Shown: positions 1 through 9,419 of the stretch, piece by piece
How positions within the stretch are numbered: the first letter of the stretch is position 1
Layout: the number at the start of each line of letters is the position of its first letter
Assembly: GCF_018129965.1 (NCBI RefSeq)
Contig: NZ_JAFCKW010000001.1
Coordinates: forward strand, 248,001-312,000
Direction: 5' to 3'
DNA: 64,000 nt
DNA from: Bradyrhizobium diazoefficiens
GTDB taxonomy: Bacteria > Pseudomonadota > Alphaproteobacteria > Rhizobiales > Xanthobacteraceae
Notes under the pieces: model-generated
Databases searched by the model: none
What the model saw: only the letters and a program-made list of their open reading frames with translations
Told to the model about the DNA's origin: nothing
Translations under genes and position numbers: made by a program

Positions 1-493
1 CCAGCGCACGCGCCAGCGCGACGCGCTGCGCCATGCCGCCGGAGAGCTGGTGCGGATAGGCGTTGCGGAACGACGAGAGCCCGACGAGATCGAGCGCGGC
101 ATCGACACGGTGCCGCTGGCTCTTCAGGATGCCCTGCGCTTCCAGCCCGAGCGCGACGTTGTCCCAGACCGTGCGCCAGGGAAACAGCGTCGGATCCTGG
201 AACACGACCACGCGCGAGGGATGCGGCCGGGTGATGCGCACCTCGTCCTCGCGCAAGGTCCCGGCCTTGGGCTTGTCGAGGCCGGCGACTAGCCGCAGCA
301 AGGTCGACTTGCCGCAGCCGGAGGGGCCGAGCAGCGCGACGAACTCGCCGGGCTCCACGGAGATGCTGACGTCGCTGAGAACGGGCAGCTCGGCGCCGTC
401 GATGTCGAAGGCGTGGCTGACCTGCTCGATATCGAGCGCGGCGCCGGCAGCGCGAGGCGTGGCGACCTCGGCGAGTGCGGTGGCGGCTACCAT
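1..493 (-). CDS. ABC transporter ATP-binding protein, nitrate/sulfonate type (C-terminus outside window)
   Basis: ATPase of an NMT1/SsuA-type uptake system; only the first ~164 codons are in the window. Reading leftward from the ATG at 493 the protein shows a Walker A motif (GPSGCGKST, about residues 56-64), a Q-loop (VFQDPTLFPW) and the ABC signature (LSGGMAQRVALARAL), all in the order of the SsuB/NrtD/TauB family. The Walker B and H-loop lie beyond the left edge. The start overlaps the stop of the upstream permease by 7 bp, so the two are translationally coupled. The substrate cannot be read from the ATPase; nitrate, sulfonate, taurine and related anions are all possible. Confidence 0.9.
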   Translation of the reverse strand, partial: MVAATALAEVATPRAAGAALDIEQVSHAFDIDGAELPVLSDVSISVEPGEFVALLGPSGCGKSTLLRLVAGLDKPKAGTLREDEVRITRPHPSRVVVFQDPTLFPWRTVWDNVALGLEAQGILKSQRHRVDAALDLVGLSSFRNAYPHQLSGGMAQRVALARAL

Positions 494-1509
494 TTCACGG
501 TCCCCTTCTGCCAGACCAGCAGACGGTCGCGGATCGCAAACAACAGCGTGATGGCGCCGGAGCAGAGCAGCGACATCACGATCAGCGCCGCGTACATGTT
601 GGCATAGGCCGCCCAGCCCTGCGCCCATTGCAGGTACCAGCCGAGCCCTGCCTTGACGCCGATCATCTCGGCGACGACCAGCACGGCGAAGGACGAGCCG
701 AGGCCCATGAACAGGCCGACGAACACGTGCGGCAGCGCCGCGGGGATCGCCACCTTCAGCACCAGGAACGACGGCTTGGCGCCCAGCGTGCGCGCGACGT
801 CGTAATAGGCATTGCTGACGCTCGCCACGCCCGACCAGGTCAGCACGGTGACCGGAAAGCCCGTCGCCAGCGCAATCAGGAAGGTCGATGCGCTCCAGCT
901 CGACGGGAACGTGAAGAAGGCGATCGGCAGCCAGGCCGTTGCCGGCAGGGGGCCGATGAAGCGCAGCACCGGATGCACCCAATAGCCGACCGCGCGCGAC
1001 CAGCCGATCGAGACGCCGGTCAGGAAGCCGACCGTCGCGCCGATCAGATAGCCGCCGAGCTGCAGCTTGACCGAGGCGAACGCGCTCTCGAGGAGTTTCG
1101 GCAGATCGTCGGTATAGACTTCGATGATCGATTGCGGCGGCGGAAAGAACGGCAACGGCAGCCAGGCGAACTTCGCGGTCGCGACCTCCCACAGCGTCAG
1201 AACCGCACCGAGCGCGACCAGCCAGGCCGCGCGCTGACGCAAGGCCTTGCCGGCGCTGCCCAGATAATCGGCGCCGACGGTTCCGAACAAGGCGATCGCT
1301 GCGACGATGAAGGCGGCAATGCCGAGCGAGTGCGTACGCGACCAGTCGCCGACATCCTCCCACCACAGGCAGGAGACACCAAAGGCGATCCAGGCGAAGC
1401 TGGCGAGCACGCCGACGCCGGACTCCCGAAGCCAGTTCGCAAGAAGCGGCGCGCGCGAGGTCCGCGGCGCGCCCGAGGCGAGGCCGTCAGACAGCGAATA
1501 CGTCGACAT
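487..1509 (-). CDS. ABC transporter permease, SsuC/NrtB/TauC type
   Basis: Inner-membrane permease of 340 residues. The C-terminal ~220 residues carry the BPD_transp_1 fold with an EAA-type loop (DVARTLGAKPSFLVLKVAIPAALPH split around residues 235-260) that contacts the ATPase. The N-terminal ~110 residues add two or three further hydrophobic segments, making it longer than a minimal SsuC (~260 residues). The ATG at 1509 lies inside the end of the binding-protein gene (23 bp overlap), and its stop overlaps the ATPase start, so binding protein, permease and ATPase form one operon. Substrate not determinable from sequence alone. Confidence 0.9.
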   Translation of the reverse strand: MSTYSLSDGLASGAPRTSRAPLLANWLRESGVGVLASFAWIAFGVSCLWWEDVGDWSRTHSLGIAAFIVAAIALFGTVGADYLGSAGKALRQRAAWLVALGAVLTLWEVATAKFAWLPLPFFPPPQSIIEVYTDDLPKLLESAFASVKLQLGGYLIGATVGFLTGVSIGWSRAVGYWVHPVLRFIGPLPATAWLPIAFFTFPSSWSASTFLIALATGFPVTVLTWSGVASVSNAYYDVARTLGAKPSFLVLKVAIPAALPHVFVGLFMGLGSSFAVLVVAEMIGVKAGLGWYLQWAQGWAAYANMYAALIVMSLLCSGAITLLFAIRDRLLVWQKGTVKW

Positions 1510-2587
1510 AGATGCGCTCCGCGAATTTGGCGGTGTCGGTGCTCTGCTTGAAGACCTGCACGCTCTTGAGATCGTCGGCGTAGCCCTTCAGCTCGCGCTT
1601 CAAGACCTCGCCCACGGGATGATGATGGTGGGTATGGTAGCGCACCATGCCCTCGATGTCGGCGATGCTCGCCGTCTTCGGCGCGTAGGGCTGGAACGAC
1701 TTCGCCGTCACCGCCGGATTCTGCGCGGTGAACATCGCGGCATCCAGAAGCGCCTGGGTCAGCGCACGCGCGACCTGCGGGTCCTCGCGCACGAGGCTGC
1801 CGCGCAGGCCGAGGATGCAGCAGCTCTTGTCGCGATATTCGCCGTCGAGATTGGAGGCGACCTCCTTGTACTGGCTGTCCTTCAGCCAGAGATAGCCGAG
1901 CGGATCGGACGACAGGAACGCCTGCACCTCGCCCTTCTGGACCGCCACGTCGAGCAGATTGCCCGGATAGGCACGCCAGTCGACCTCCTTGTTCGGATCG
2001 ATGCCGAGCTTGGCGAGTTGAACGGAGAAGAAGTTCTTGTCGGGGCCGCCGAGATCGCCGACCGCGACGATCTTGCCCTTGAGATCGGCGAGCTTGCTCA
2101 CATTGGAGTCGGCGCGGGTCAGGACGCGCATGCATCCGCCATGGGTGCCGGCGGCGATCTTGACGTCAAAACCCTGCTCCAGCGGCTTCAGCCAGCGCAG
2201 CGCCATGCCGAGCCCGGCATCGCTCTTGCCGGTCGCGATCGCCTCGAGCAGCTGATCGGTCGAGCCGGAATAATTGATGAGCTCGACGTCGAGATTGTGC
2301 TTCTGGAAGAAACCGTGCTCGATGGCGACCGGCACCGGCGCGAGGCAGACCGCACCGGCGTTCCAGGACAGTTTCAGCTTGCGGGGAGCCCCGGTCAGCG
2401 CGGGCGCATCGGATGCCGTCCGGCACAGCGGGAACTCCGAGAGATCGACACCGGGCGCGATCGCCTGCGGCGCAAAGGCCTGCGCCGCGCCGAAGGCACC
2501 GAGCGGCGCGGCGAATGCCGCAGCCAGCCCCGCCTGGAGCAGATGACGCCGGTCCAGCTGTGACCTGCGCTTGTTGTCGTTGCTCAT
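1487..2587 (-). CDS. ABC transporter substrate-binding protein, NMT1/SsuA-like, Tat-exported
   Basis: Periplasmic binding protein of 366 residues and first gene of the minus-strand ABC operon. The N-terminus has a twin-arginine pattern (RRHLLQAGLAA, about residues 12-22) and an alanine-rich hydrophobic stretch, so Tat export is likely. The body follows the NMT1/THI5-like two-lobed fold (LSWNAGAVCLAPVPVAIEHG, then a segment DLKGKIVAVGDLGG typical of the family). The start at 2587 is preferred over an in-frame ATG at 2629 because AGGAGTGGGG lies just upstream. Oddity: a histidine-rich run (HTHHHH) near residue 300. The ligand is unknown; sulfonate, nitrate or an aromatic/thiamine precursor are alternatives. 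Confidence 0.85.
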   Translation of the reverse strand: MSNDNKRRSQLDRRHLLQAGLAAAFAAPLGAFGAAQAFAPQAIAPGVDLSEFPLCRTASDAPALTGAPRKLKLSWNAGAVCLAPVPVAIEHGFFQKHNLDVELINYSGSTDQLLEAIATGKSDAGLGMALRWLKPLEQGFDVKIAAGTHGGCMRVLTRADSNVSKLADLKGKIVAVGDLGGPDKNFFSVQLAKLGIDPNKEVDWRAYPGNLLDVAVQKGEVQAFLSSDPLGYLWLKDSQYKEVASNLDGEYRDKSCCILGLRGSLVREDPQVARALTQALLDAAMFTAQNPAVTAKSFQPYAPKTASIADIEGMVRYHTHHHHPVGEVLKRELKGYADDLKSVQVFKQSTDTAKFAERIYVDVFAV

Positions 2588-3062
2588 CAGTCCCCACTCC
2601 TGCGCTGGAACAGCCCCGCCATCGCGCAACGCTTCACGTTGCGCATGTTCCGTGCGGAGCTGCGTTGAAAGAATATTTTTCGCCGGCGCTACAGAGCCAC
2701 CGTTGACGCGATGGGCAAATCATGCGGCGCGCCCGCCGCATCGTCAATGAAATGGAATTTCGAATGTGGTGCCAGGCGGGGTCATTCTCTCCATCACCGT
2801 ATGGGGGCGCGATGAAACGATTTTCGTCGCTGCATCGCCCTCCAACGATACACTGCGACTGGCTCTCAACGTCATTTGCGGTGCCGCGGGTCGCCAGCGG
2901 ACGACGCGTTCTCGAAAACCGGCCTTCGCTGAAACGTCCTTGCCGATCGCGTACGCAATACGGTTGGCCATTTCATTGACTGCGGATGGCGCGGTCATAG
3001 ACTTGATCGTCCCACAGCATCGTTCGCTCACGCGTCGTGAGCCCGGCAACAAGACAGATCAC
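2588..3062. other. Divergent intergenic region between two binding-protein genes
   Basis: 475 bp separating two divergently transcribed binding-protein genes; it must hold both promoters. An 8-bp perfect hairpin lies at 2722-2741 (ATGCGGCG/CGCCGCAT with a 4-base loop). Open frames cross the region on both strands but have no ribosome-binding site and no family resemblance I can defend. No clear -35/-10 pair was recognised. Confidence 0.5.
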
Positions 3063-4043
3063 ATGAGCATCAAGTCCCACGACCATCCCATCACGCGCCG
3101 GCTGGCAGCCTCGCTGCTCGCCGCCGCCATCACGCTGTCGACCGCTGCCGCCTCCTTCGCCGCCGACACCATCGTGCTGCGCGTCGGCGACCAGAAGGGC
3201 GGCAACCGTTCGCTGCTCGACATCTCGGGCTACGCCAAGGACCTGCCCTACAAGATCGAATGGTCGGAATTCCCGGCGGCAGCGCCGATCCTCGAAGCGC
3301 TGAACGCCGGCGCGCTCGATGTCGGCTATACCGGCGATCTCTCCTTCCTCTCGGTCTACGCGGCCGGCGCGCCGATCAAGGCGATCGGCGGCACCAAGTC
3401 GGATGCCAAGACGCAGGCGATTCTCGTGCGCGAGGATTCGCCGATCAAGTCGGCGGCCGATCTCAAGGGCAAGCGCCTCGCCGGCACGCGCGGCGGCTGG
3501 GGCCAGTTCCTGATCGATGCGACGCTAGAGAAGGCACAGATCAAGCTGGAGGACGCGACCTTCGCGCCGCTCGGCCCCGTCGATGCCAAGATCGCGCTGG
3601 TAGCCGGCTCGATCGACGCCTGGGCCGTATGGGAGCCCTACGTCTCGTTCGCGACGCTCAAGGACAAGGCCCGCGTGATCGCGGACGGTGAAGGCCTGAC
3701 GCCAACCATCACCTTCATCGTCGCCAGCGACAGCGCCATCGCCACCAAGCGCGCGGCGGTGCAGGATCTGTTGCAGCGGCTCAACAAGGCGCGGCTGTGG
3801 TCGCTTGACCACCTCGGCGAATACGCCAGGAGCACGGCCGAGCTGACCAGATTGCCCGAGGACGTGCTGCTGGCGGCCTACACGGCGCAGCGCACCAGCC
3901 CGATCGTGATCGACGAGAAGGTCGTGAAAGAAGTGCAGGAAGCGTCGGATCGCTCGACGCGGTACGGCATCCTGCCGAAGACGCTCGACGTCAGCAAAGC
4001 CGTCGACCGCAGTTTCACCGCTGCGGCCGCGGGATCGAACTAG
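3063..4043 (+). CDS. Aliphatic sulfonate-type ABC substrate-binding protein (SsuA-like)
   Basis: Periplasmic protein of 326 residues with a Sec signal peptide (hydrophobic stretch about residues 15-33 ending AAASFAAD). The body has SsuA hallmarks: a glycine at the first-lobe phosphate/sulfonate site, GALDVGYTGDLSFL (about residues 82-95), DLKGKRLAGTRGG and IDAWAVWEPY. The ATG at 3063 is used because the longer in-frame ORF from 2766 has no family sequence before it. It stands divergent to an operon with its own binding protein, permease and ATPase, and no permease gene follows, so it may be a second binding protein for that transporter or for a remote one. Confidence 0.85.
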   Translation: MSIKSHDHPITRRLAASLLAAAITLSTAAASFAADTIVLRVGDQKGGNRSLLDISGYAKDLPYKIEWSEFPAAAPILEALNAGALDVGYTGDLSFLSVYAAGAPIKAIGGTKSDAKTQAILVREDSPIKSAADLKGKRLAGTRGGWGQFLIDATLEKAQIKLEDATFAPLGPVDAKIALVAGSIDAWAVWEPYVSFATLKDKARVIADGEGLTPTITFIVASDSAIATKRAAVQDLLQRLNKARLWSLDHLGEYARSTAELTRLPEDVLLAAYTAQRTSPIVIDEKVVKEVQEASDRSTRYGILPKTLDVSKAVDRSFTAAAAGSN

Positions 4044-4058
4044 CGCGGAGGCGGCGGG

Positions 4059-4157
4059 ATGTACAGGCTTCGCCTCAAGGCCGGCCCGCTGCATCTCGCC
4101 GCGCTCGTGCTCGCGCATCTCGCCTGCATGAGCATAATCGTGTGGCTCTCGCTCTAG
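4059..4157 (+). CDS. Possible 32-residue single-span membrane peptide
   Basis: Short ORF beginning 16 bp after the SsuA-like gene. A purine-rich GGAGGCGGCGGG lies just before the ATG. The product would be a basic N-terminus (YRLRLKAG) followed by one hydrophobic helix ending in WLSL. It is not recognised as a family and could be a chance ORF in GC-rich DNA; the ribosome-binding site, tight spacing and single clean helix are the reasons to list it. Confidence 0.35.
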   Translation: MYRLRLKAGPLHLAALVLAHLACMSIIVWLSL

Positions 4158-4170
4158 CCTCGCAAGACCG

Positions 4171-4635
4171 TCACCAATATCCGCGATGATAGACCCGGTA
4201 CGGACGGTAGTAGCCGTAGCGAGGGCCGTAATACGGCCGATAGACCCGGTAGCCGTAATAGCGGGGACGCGCGTAATACGCTCCGTAACCATAGCCCGGC
4301 CCATAGCCATAATAGGCCGGAGCGTAGCCGTAATAGGCCGGCGCGTAGCCATAGGCGGGCCCGTAGCCGTAGCCTCCGTAATACGGGCCGCCGCCGTAGT
4401 AGCCATAGGGCGCGCTGTTGGCGATCGCCTCGCCGATGATCGCACCGGCAATCAGGCCACCTGCGCCCCATCCCCAGCCACGGCCGCGCCAATGCACCTG
4501 CGTGACATCGTCGCCAACTGCAGACTTCATGGTCGCGACGTTGGTCGGCAGCGGGGCCGCCGCAGCCTGCTCGATTTGGCCGGCCATCACCAAGCCGGCC
4601 AACGAACAGGCAATTGCCGTTTTCCAGAACCTCAT
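4171..4635 (-). CDS. Secreted Gly/Tyr-rich low-complexity protein
   Basis: 154 residues. A Sec signal peptide (FWKTAIACSLAGLVMAG, then AAAA cleavage region) is followed by a short spacer, a small hydrophobic GGLIAGAIIGEAIA segment (about residues 62-75), and a C-terminal half made of Gly-Tyr-Pro-Ala repeats (GYGPAY, YAPAYYGY) ending in Arg/Tyr-rich sequence. The start at 4635 is chosen for GGGAG upstream; the in-frame ATG at 4695 is too far out. Such proteins are common in Bradyrhizobium; a role at the outer surface or envelope is a guess. Function unknown. Confidence 0.75.
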   Translation of the reverse strand: MRFWKTAIACSLAGLVMAGQIEQAAAAPLPTNVATMKSAVGDDVTQVHWRGRGWGWGAGGLIAGAIIGEAIANSAPYGYYGGGPYYGGYGYGPAYGYAPAYYGYAPAYYGYGPGYGYGAYYARPRYYGYRVYRPYYGPRYGYYRPYRVYHRGYW

Positions 4636-4966
4636 CGTCTTACTCCCTGTCTGACGTTTCGTTCGAAAAAGGATCGCTGGGTCATGATCAAGCATCCTTG
4701 CGCCAAATCAAAGCGTCCGAAAGTCAAAGTCGCCTCATGCGTGCGGCGCACAAGAGCGCCCGTGCTTGCCTCAATTGTGGTCAGAGCCGCGCGGATGTGA
4801 CATCTGCACGACGATGGCCGCCGGCATCGAGACCACGGCAAACCATTAAGCTTCCCGCGCGTTCGCAACCAACAAGCACCTTCCCGATTGACTAGTCGTA
4901 CCGTTACTATCGGTTCCAATCGTGCGCGGCCGGGAGGCGTCTTGCGCCAGCGTGTGGGAGGATGAG

Positions 4967-6229
4967 ATGAGTGCCGCCGGAAATGAGCCGCTTGCCCGCC
5001 AGGCGTTGGCGTTCGTCCTGGCCGGCGGGCGCGGCAGCCGCCTGCAGGAACTGACGGACCGGCGCGCCAAGCCCGCGGTCTATTTCGGCGGCAAGTCCCG
5101 CATCATCGATTTCGCGCTGTCGAATGCGGTCAACTCCGGCATCCGCCGTATCGCGGTCGCGACCCAGTACAAGGCACACAGCCTGATCCGGCACCTTCAG
5201 ATGGGCTGGAACTTCTTCCGCCCCGAGCGCAACGAAAGCTTCGACATCCTGCCGGCCAGCCAGCGCGTGTCCGAGAACATGTGGTATGTCGGCACGGCGG
5301 ATGCGATCTACCAGAACATCGACATCATCGAGGCGCATGCCTGCCGCTTCATCGTCGTGCTCGCCGGCGACCACGTCTACAAGATGGACTACGAGCTGAT
5401 GCTGCGCCAGCATGTCGACAGCGGTGCCGACGTCACCGTGGGCTGCCTCGAAATGCCCCGCCAGGAATCCTCCGGCTTCGGCATCATGCATGTCGACGAG
5501 AACGGCTGGATCCAGGAATTCCTGGAGAAGCCCGCCGATCCGCCGCCGATGCCGGGCAAGCCGGACGTCTCGCTCGCCAGCATGGGCATCTACGTGTTCG
5601 ATTCGAAGTTCCTGTTCGACCAGCTCAAGCGCGACGCAGCGGATCCGAGTTCGAACCACGATTTCGGCAAGGACATCATTCCGTACATCGTCAAGAACGG
5701 CCGCGCCATCGCGCATCAGTTCTCGACCTCCTGCGTGCGCACCGGTACCGAAGCGCGCTCCTACTGGCGCGACGTCGGAACGGTCGATGCCTACTGGGCC
5801 GCCAATATCGATCTCACCGACGTGGTGCCGGAGCTCGACCTGTTCGATCGCGCCTGGCCGATCTGGTCCTATTCCGAGATCACGCCGCCCGCGAAATTCG
5901 TCCATGACGAGGAGAGCCGGCGCGGTTCCGCGGTGAGTTCGCTGGTGTCGGGTGGCTGCATCATCTCCGGCGCCTCGCTGCGCCGCTCGCTGCTGTTCAC
6001 CGGCGTGCGTATCAATTCCTACGGCAATGTCGAGAACGCGGTGATCATGCCCTATGTCAATGTCGGCCGCGGCGCGCGATTGAAGAATGTCGTGATCGAC
6101 CGCGGCGTCGAAATCCCCGAAGGTCTCGTCGTCGGCGAGGACCCGGAGCTCGACGCCAGGCGCTTCCGCACCACCGAGCAAGGCATCTCGCTCATCACCC
6201 AGCCGATGATCGACAGGCTCAATTCATGA
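4967..6229 (+). CDS. glgC: Glucose-1-phosphate adenylyltransferase
   Basis: Makes ADP-glucose from glucose 1-phosphate and ATP, the committed step of bacterial glycogen synthesis, in the cytoplasm. The 420-residue product has the N-terminal nucleotidyltransferase loop [13 protein letters not shown] with the following [15 protein letters not shown] segment, and a C-terminal left-handed beta-helix region ([13 protein letters not shown], then [14 protein letters not shown]) that usually binds allosteric effectors. GGGAGGA upstream of the ATG at 4967 fixes the start; an in-frame ATG at 4922 is less likely. Its stop overlaps the glgA start (ATGA), so the two are coupled. Confidence 0.97.
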   Translation: MSAAGNEPLARQALAFVLAGGRGSRLQELTDRRAKPAVYFGGKSRIIDFALSNAVNSGIRRIAVATQYKAHSLIRHLQMGWNFFRPERNESFDILPASQRVSENMWYVGTADAIYQNIDIIEAHACRFIVVLAGDHVYKMDYELMLRQHVDSGADVTVGCLEMPRQESSGFGIMHVDENGWIQEFLEKPADPPPMPGKPDVSLASMGIYVFDSKFLFDQLKRDAADPSSNHDFGKDIIPYIVKNGRAIAHQFSTSCVRTGTEARSYWRDVGTVDAYWAANIDLTDVVPELDLFDRAWPIWSYSEITPPAKFVHDEESRRGSAVSSLVSGGCIISGASLRRSLLFTGVRINSYGNVENAVIMPYVNVGRGARLKNVVIDRGVEIPEGLVVGEDPELDARRFRTTEQGISLITQPMIDRLNS

Positions 6230-7686
6230 CGCCTGTTCGCGTCCTCGCGGTCGCCTCCGAAGTCTATCCCATCGTCAAGACCGGCGGCCTTGCGGACGTC
6301 GCCGGCGCGCTACCGCTCGCGCTGAAGCCGCACGGCGTGGAGATGCGCACGCTGATGCCGGGTTACCCCGACGTAATGCGCGGGTTTGCGAGCACCCAGG
6401 AAATCCGGCGCTGGCCGGATTATTTCGGCGGGCCGGGACGCCTGCTCGCAGGCTCGCATGACGGGCTCGATCTGTTCGTGCTCGACGTACCGCATCTCTA
6501 CGCGCGGCCCGGCAATCCCTATGTCACGGCTGACGGCGTCGACTGGCCCGACAACGGCCTCCGCTTCGCCGCGCTGTCGCGCATCGCGGCCGATTTCGGC
6601 CACGGCCTCGTGCCTGGCTTCGTTCCGGATGTCGTTCACGCCCACGACTGGCAGGCCGGATTGGCGGCAGCCTATCTCCACTACGATGGTCGCCCGCGTC
6701 CCGGCACCGTGATGACCATTCACAACATGGCTTATCAAGGCAAATTCGACCGCGACCTGATCGGTTCGATCGGCCTGCCCTGGAGCTCCCTCGACGTTCA
6801 CGGCCTCGAATATTTCGGCGGCATCAGCTTCCTGAAGGCGGGACTGCAGTTCGCCGATCGGGTCACCACTGTGTCGCCGACTTACGCACGGGAGATCCAG
6901 AGCGACGAAGGCGGCATGGGGCTCGGCGGCCTGCTGCGCGAGCGCGCCGGTGCGCTGAGCGGCATCCTCAACGGCATCGACACAGAGGTGTGGAATCCGC
7001 AGACCGATCCGCACATCGCCTACCGCTTCGGCGCGACCGACCTGACGTTTCGGGCCGCCAACAAGGCAGTACTTCAGCAACAATTCAATCTCGATTCCTC
7101 CGACGAGGCGCCGCTGCTCGGCGTCATCAGCCGCCTGTCCTGGCAAAAGGGGCTCGACCTGCTGCTTGAGGCCCTTCCCACCATCCTGGGCGAAGGCATG
7201 CAGCTTGCCCTGCTCGGCAGCGGCAACCGCGATCTCCAGGATCGCTATCAGGCCGCCGCCCGGGCGCATCCCGGCCGGGTCGGCGTCGTGATCGGCTATG
7301 ACGAAATCCTTGCGCATCTGATCCAGGCCGGCTCCGATGCGCTTGTCGTACCGTCGCGCTTCGAGCCGTGCGGCCTGACCCAGCTCTGCGCGCTACGCTA
7401 TGGCGCGGTGCCGATCGTGTCCCGCGTCGGCGGCCTCGAGGACACCATCGTCGATGTCGGCGAAGCCCAGGCCTCGGACCGGGATGCCACCGGATTCAAG
7501 TTCGCCCCCGTCACGGCGGAGGCCCTCGCAGGCGCCCTTCGAAAGGCCAACGTCGCGTTCCACGACAAGGGAGTCTGGCGCCGGTTGCAATGGGGCGGCT
7601 TGGCGACCGACGTCTCCTGGCGCAATCGCGCCGGCGACTATGCCGCACTCTATCGCGATCTCATGGCGTCGCGCCGCACGGCATGA
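6226..7686 (+). CDS. glgA: Glycogen synthase (ADP-glucose dependent)
   Basis: GT5-family glucosyltransferase of 486 residues that extends alpha-1,4-glucan chains from ADP-glucose. The N-terminus carries the ADP-glucose-binding KTGGLADV motif (about residues 18-25); the C-terminal lobe has [15 protein letters not shown] and the nucleotide-site signature [12 protein letters not shown]. The start overlaps the glgC stop by 4 bp. No branching enzyme, debranching enzyme or phosphorylase follows inside the window; a small SemiSWEET gene comes next. Confidence 0.97.
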   Translation: MTPVRVLAVASEVYPIVKTGGLADVAGALPLALKPHGVEMRTLMPGYPDVMRGFASTQEIRRWPDYFGGPGRLLAGSHDGLDLFVLDVPHLYARPGNPYVTADGVDWPDNGLRFAALSRIAADFGHGLVPGFVPDVVHAHDWQAGLAAAYLHYDGRPRPGTVMTIHNMAYQGKFDRDLIGSIGLPWSSLDVHGLEYFGGISFLKAGLQFADRVTTVSPTYAREIQSDEGGMGLGGLLRERAGALSGILNGIDTEVWNPQTDPHIAYRFGATDLTFRAANKAVLQQQFNLDSSDEAPLLGVISRLSWQKGLDLLLEALPTILGEGMQLALLGSGNRDLQDRYQAAARAHPGRVGVVIGYDEILAHLIQAGSDALVVPSRFEPCGLTQLCALRYGAVPIVSRVGGLEDTIVDVGEAQASDRDATGFKFAPVTAEALAGALRKANVAFHDKGVWRRLQWGGLATDVSWRNRAGDYAALYRDLMASRRTA

Positions 7687-7715
7687 CCGAAGCGAATCCA
7701 TGATATGAAATCGTC

Positions 7716-7976
7716 ATGGATCCTTCCGTCATCAAGCTGATCGGCTTTGCCGCCGCCACCTGCACCACCGTCGCCTACGCGCCGCAGGCCATCAAGGTCT
7801 GGAAGACCCGTTCGGCACGCGACATCTCGCTCGGCATGTTCCTGATCATGGTGCTGGGCCTGGCGCTGTGGCTCGTCTACGGCCTGCTCTCCGGCGACGC
7901 CCCTCTCGTCGCCGCCAACGCCATCACGATGGTGCTCGCAGGCGGAATTCTGTTGATGAAGCTGAAATACGGGTGA
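7716..7976 (+). CDS. SemiSWEET family sugar transporter
   Basis: 86-residue, three-helix membrane protein of the SemiSWEET (MtN3/PQ-loop) family, which works as a homodimer and passes sugars down their gradient; a Bradyrhizobium member is known to transport sucrose. The sequence shows the first helix with the PQ motif (VAYAPQAIKVWKTRSARDISL, residues 20-40), the family's conserved Ser/Asp after it, and two further helices with the conserved Trp/Asn positions (LWLVYGL; AANAITM). It follows glgA by 29 bp in the same direction, so co-expression with glycogen genes is plausible but not shown. Confidence 0.93.
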   Translation: MDPSVIKLIGFAAATCTTVAYAPQAIKVWKTRSARDISLGMFLIMVLGLALWLVYGLLSGDAPLVAANAITMVLAGGILLMKLKYG

Positions 7977-8232
7977 AGCTCTTCATGGACTCCATCGTGA
8001 GACCGTGAATTGTGCAAAACCGGCCGATTGCCGCCGGGCATAAGCCCCGAAGCGGGCGGATACATCGCGTCATGTCAACGCGCGGGCCGCCTGTTCAATC
8101 ATTGCGGGATTGAATTTGCGAATTCACTTGCTTTCGCCAGCACGCGCGCTCAATTTCGCCCGGTGCGTTACCGTCATCTTTCGTCGATACCGGTTGGACT
8201 AAGCGTCATTCCTCGACCGCTCGGAGCGCATC

Positions 8233-8511
8233 ATGTCGCGGCATTTTTTCCGGATCACCAACTGCGACGGCGGCACGATCGAGCATCCTGCGGAAATTCT
8301 GGAGGGACATTCCGCATGGACGGAGACCGCCATGGTCTTCGTTGATCTGTCCCGAAGCTGCCAACGCCTGCTCAAAGAGAACGCCGAATGGCGGCTGGAG
8401 CTGCTGGGGTCTCAGAAAGAACCGCTGTATCGCATTCGCTTGATCGCCGAGACCTGCGAAGCCGTCGCATCGACGGCCTGCCTCACCGCGGATCCAGGCG
8501 CCGCCTCCTGA
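8233..8511 (+). CDS. Small DUF6894-like protein
   Basis: 92 residues opening with RHFFRITNCDGG, like the small DUF6894-type proteins that are abundant in Bradyrhizobium (aromatic beta strand, Asp-Gly turn, then an amphipathic helix and a final strand). Here the helix region is VDLSRSCQRLLKENAEW and the last strand is LYRIRLIAET. Function unknown. It sits alone between convergent genes, after a 256-bp gap in which I see no gene. Family assignment rests on pattern only. Confidence 0.6.
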   Translation: MSRHFFRITNCDGGTIEHPAEILEGHSAWTETAMVFVDLSRSCQRLLKENAEWRLELLGSQKEPLYRIRLIAETCEAVASTACLTADPGAAS

Positions 8512-8621
8512 CGTGACAGGCCGCCGCACCCGGCGCTTATGTCGGAAATCGACATCGAAATAAGACTTGCTATGTGCGGTGATGATCCTGACGGGTCCGA
8601 CGCGGACGCTCAGGCCGCAAG

Positions 8622-9419
8622 TCACCCACCGAACACATACGACGCCATCGCGACGTTCGCGACGTCGTCGACGAAGACCCTGCGGCCGACATCACGACCC
8701 GCGGCACCCGCAGCCACCATCAGCGGCAAGAGATGGTCCTCGCGCGGATGCGCAAGGCGCGCGCTCGGAGCGCTCTCCCAGTCGATCAGCATCGCGTTGC
8801 GGCGCGCTACATCCGGATTGCCGATCGCCTCGTTCAGATAGGCTTCGAAATCATAGGAGACGGGCCTGGACTCCGCCCGTCCGAAGCCGCGCATGTTGTG
8901 ATAGGTCAGCCCGCTGCCGACGATCAGGATGCCTTCGTCGCGCAGCGATGCGATCGCCTGCCCGACCCTGACGTGCTCGGCGGCATCGTAACTCGACTTC
9001 AGCGACAGCAGCACGATCGGCATGTCGGCGTTCGGGTACATCAGGCCGAGCGGCACGAAAGTGCCGTGATCGAAGCCCTGATTGGGATCCTCCCGGCAAT
9101 CGAGGCCTGCGCGCGCAAGCAGCGCCTTCACCTCGACGGCGAGTTCGGGCTTGCCCGGCGCCGGATATTTGATGTGATAGGTATGCTCGGGGAAACCGTA
9201 ATAGTCGTACACCATCGGCGGATGCGCCGAGGTCGACACCGTGAAGGCCTCGGCTTCCCAGTGGCCGGTGATGACGAGCACCGCCTTGGGCTTTTCGGGC
9301 AGAAGCTGCGGCAACCGGCCGAACTCCGCGGCCGTCTTGGCATATTGCACCCGCCGGTCCTCCATGAACGGCCAGGGACCGCCGCCATGCGACAGGAAGA
9401 GGGTCGGTAATCGCGTCAT
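8622..9419 (-). CDS. DODA-type extradiol aromatic ring-opening dioxygenase (YgiD-like)
   Basis: Cytoplasmic metal-dependent class III extradiol-type dioxygenase of 265 residues, related to 4,5-DOPA dioxygenase and E. coli YgiD. All four family histidines are visible in their usual settings: LSHGGGP (near residue 10), ITGHWE (near 52), LTYHNM (near 150) and AHPREDHLLPL (near 215). The start at 9419 puts the first metal-binding His at the standard distance; the upstream in-frame ATG at 9488 adds unrelated residues. The true substrate in this organism is unknown; many members are annotated only by similarity. Confidence 0.9.
   Translation of the reverse strand: MTRLPTLFLSHGGGPWPFMEDRRVQYAKTAAEFGRLPQLLPEKPKAVLVITGHWEAEAFTVSTSAHPPMVYDYYGFPEHTYHIKYPAPGKPELAVEVKALLARAGLDCREDPNQGFDHGTFVPLGLMYPNADMPIVLLSLKSSYDAAEHVRVGQAIASLRDEGILIVGSGLTYHNMRGFGRAESRPVSYDFEAYLNEAIGNPDVARRNAMLIDWESAPSARLAHPREDHLLPLMVAAGAAGRDVGRRVFVDDVANVAMASYVFGG

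Noticed and set aside
2744..3052. Minus-strand 102-codon ORF ending GTTFEIPFH, recalling the end of a histidine kinase
   Set aside because: Only the last few residues resemble a kinase; there is no ATP-binding region and no ribosome-binding site.
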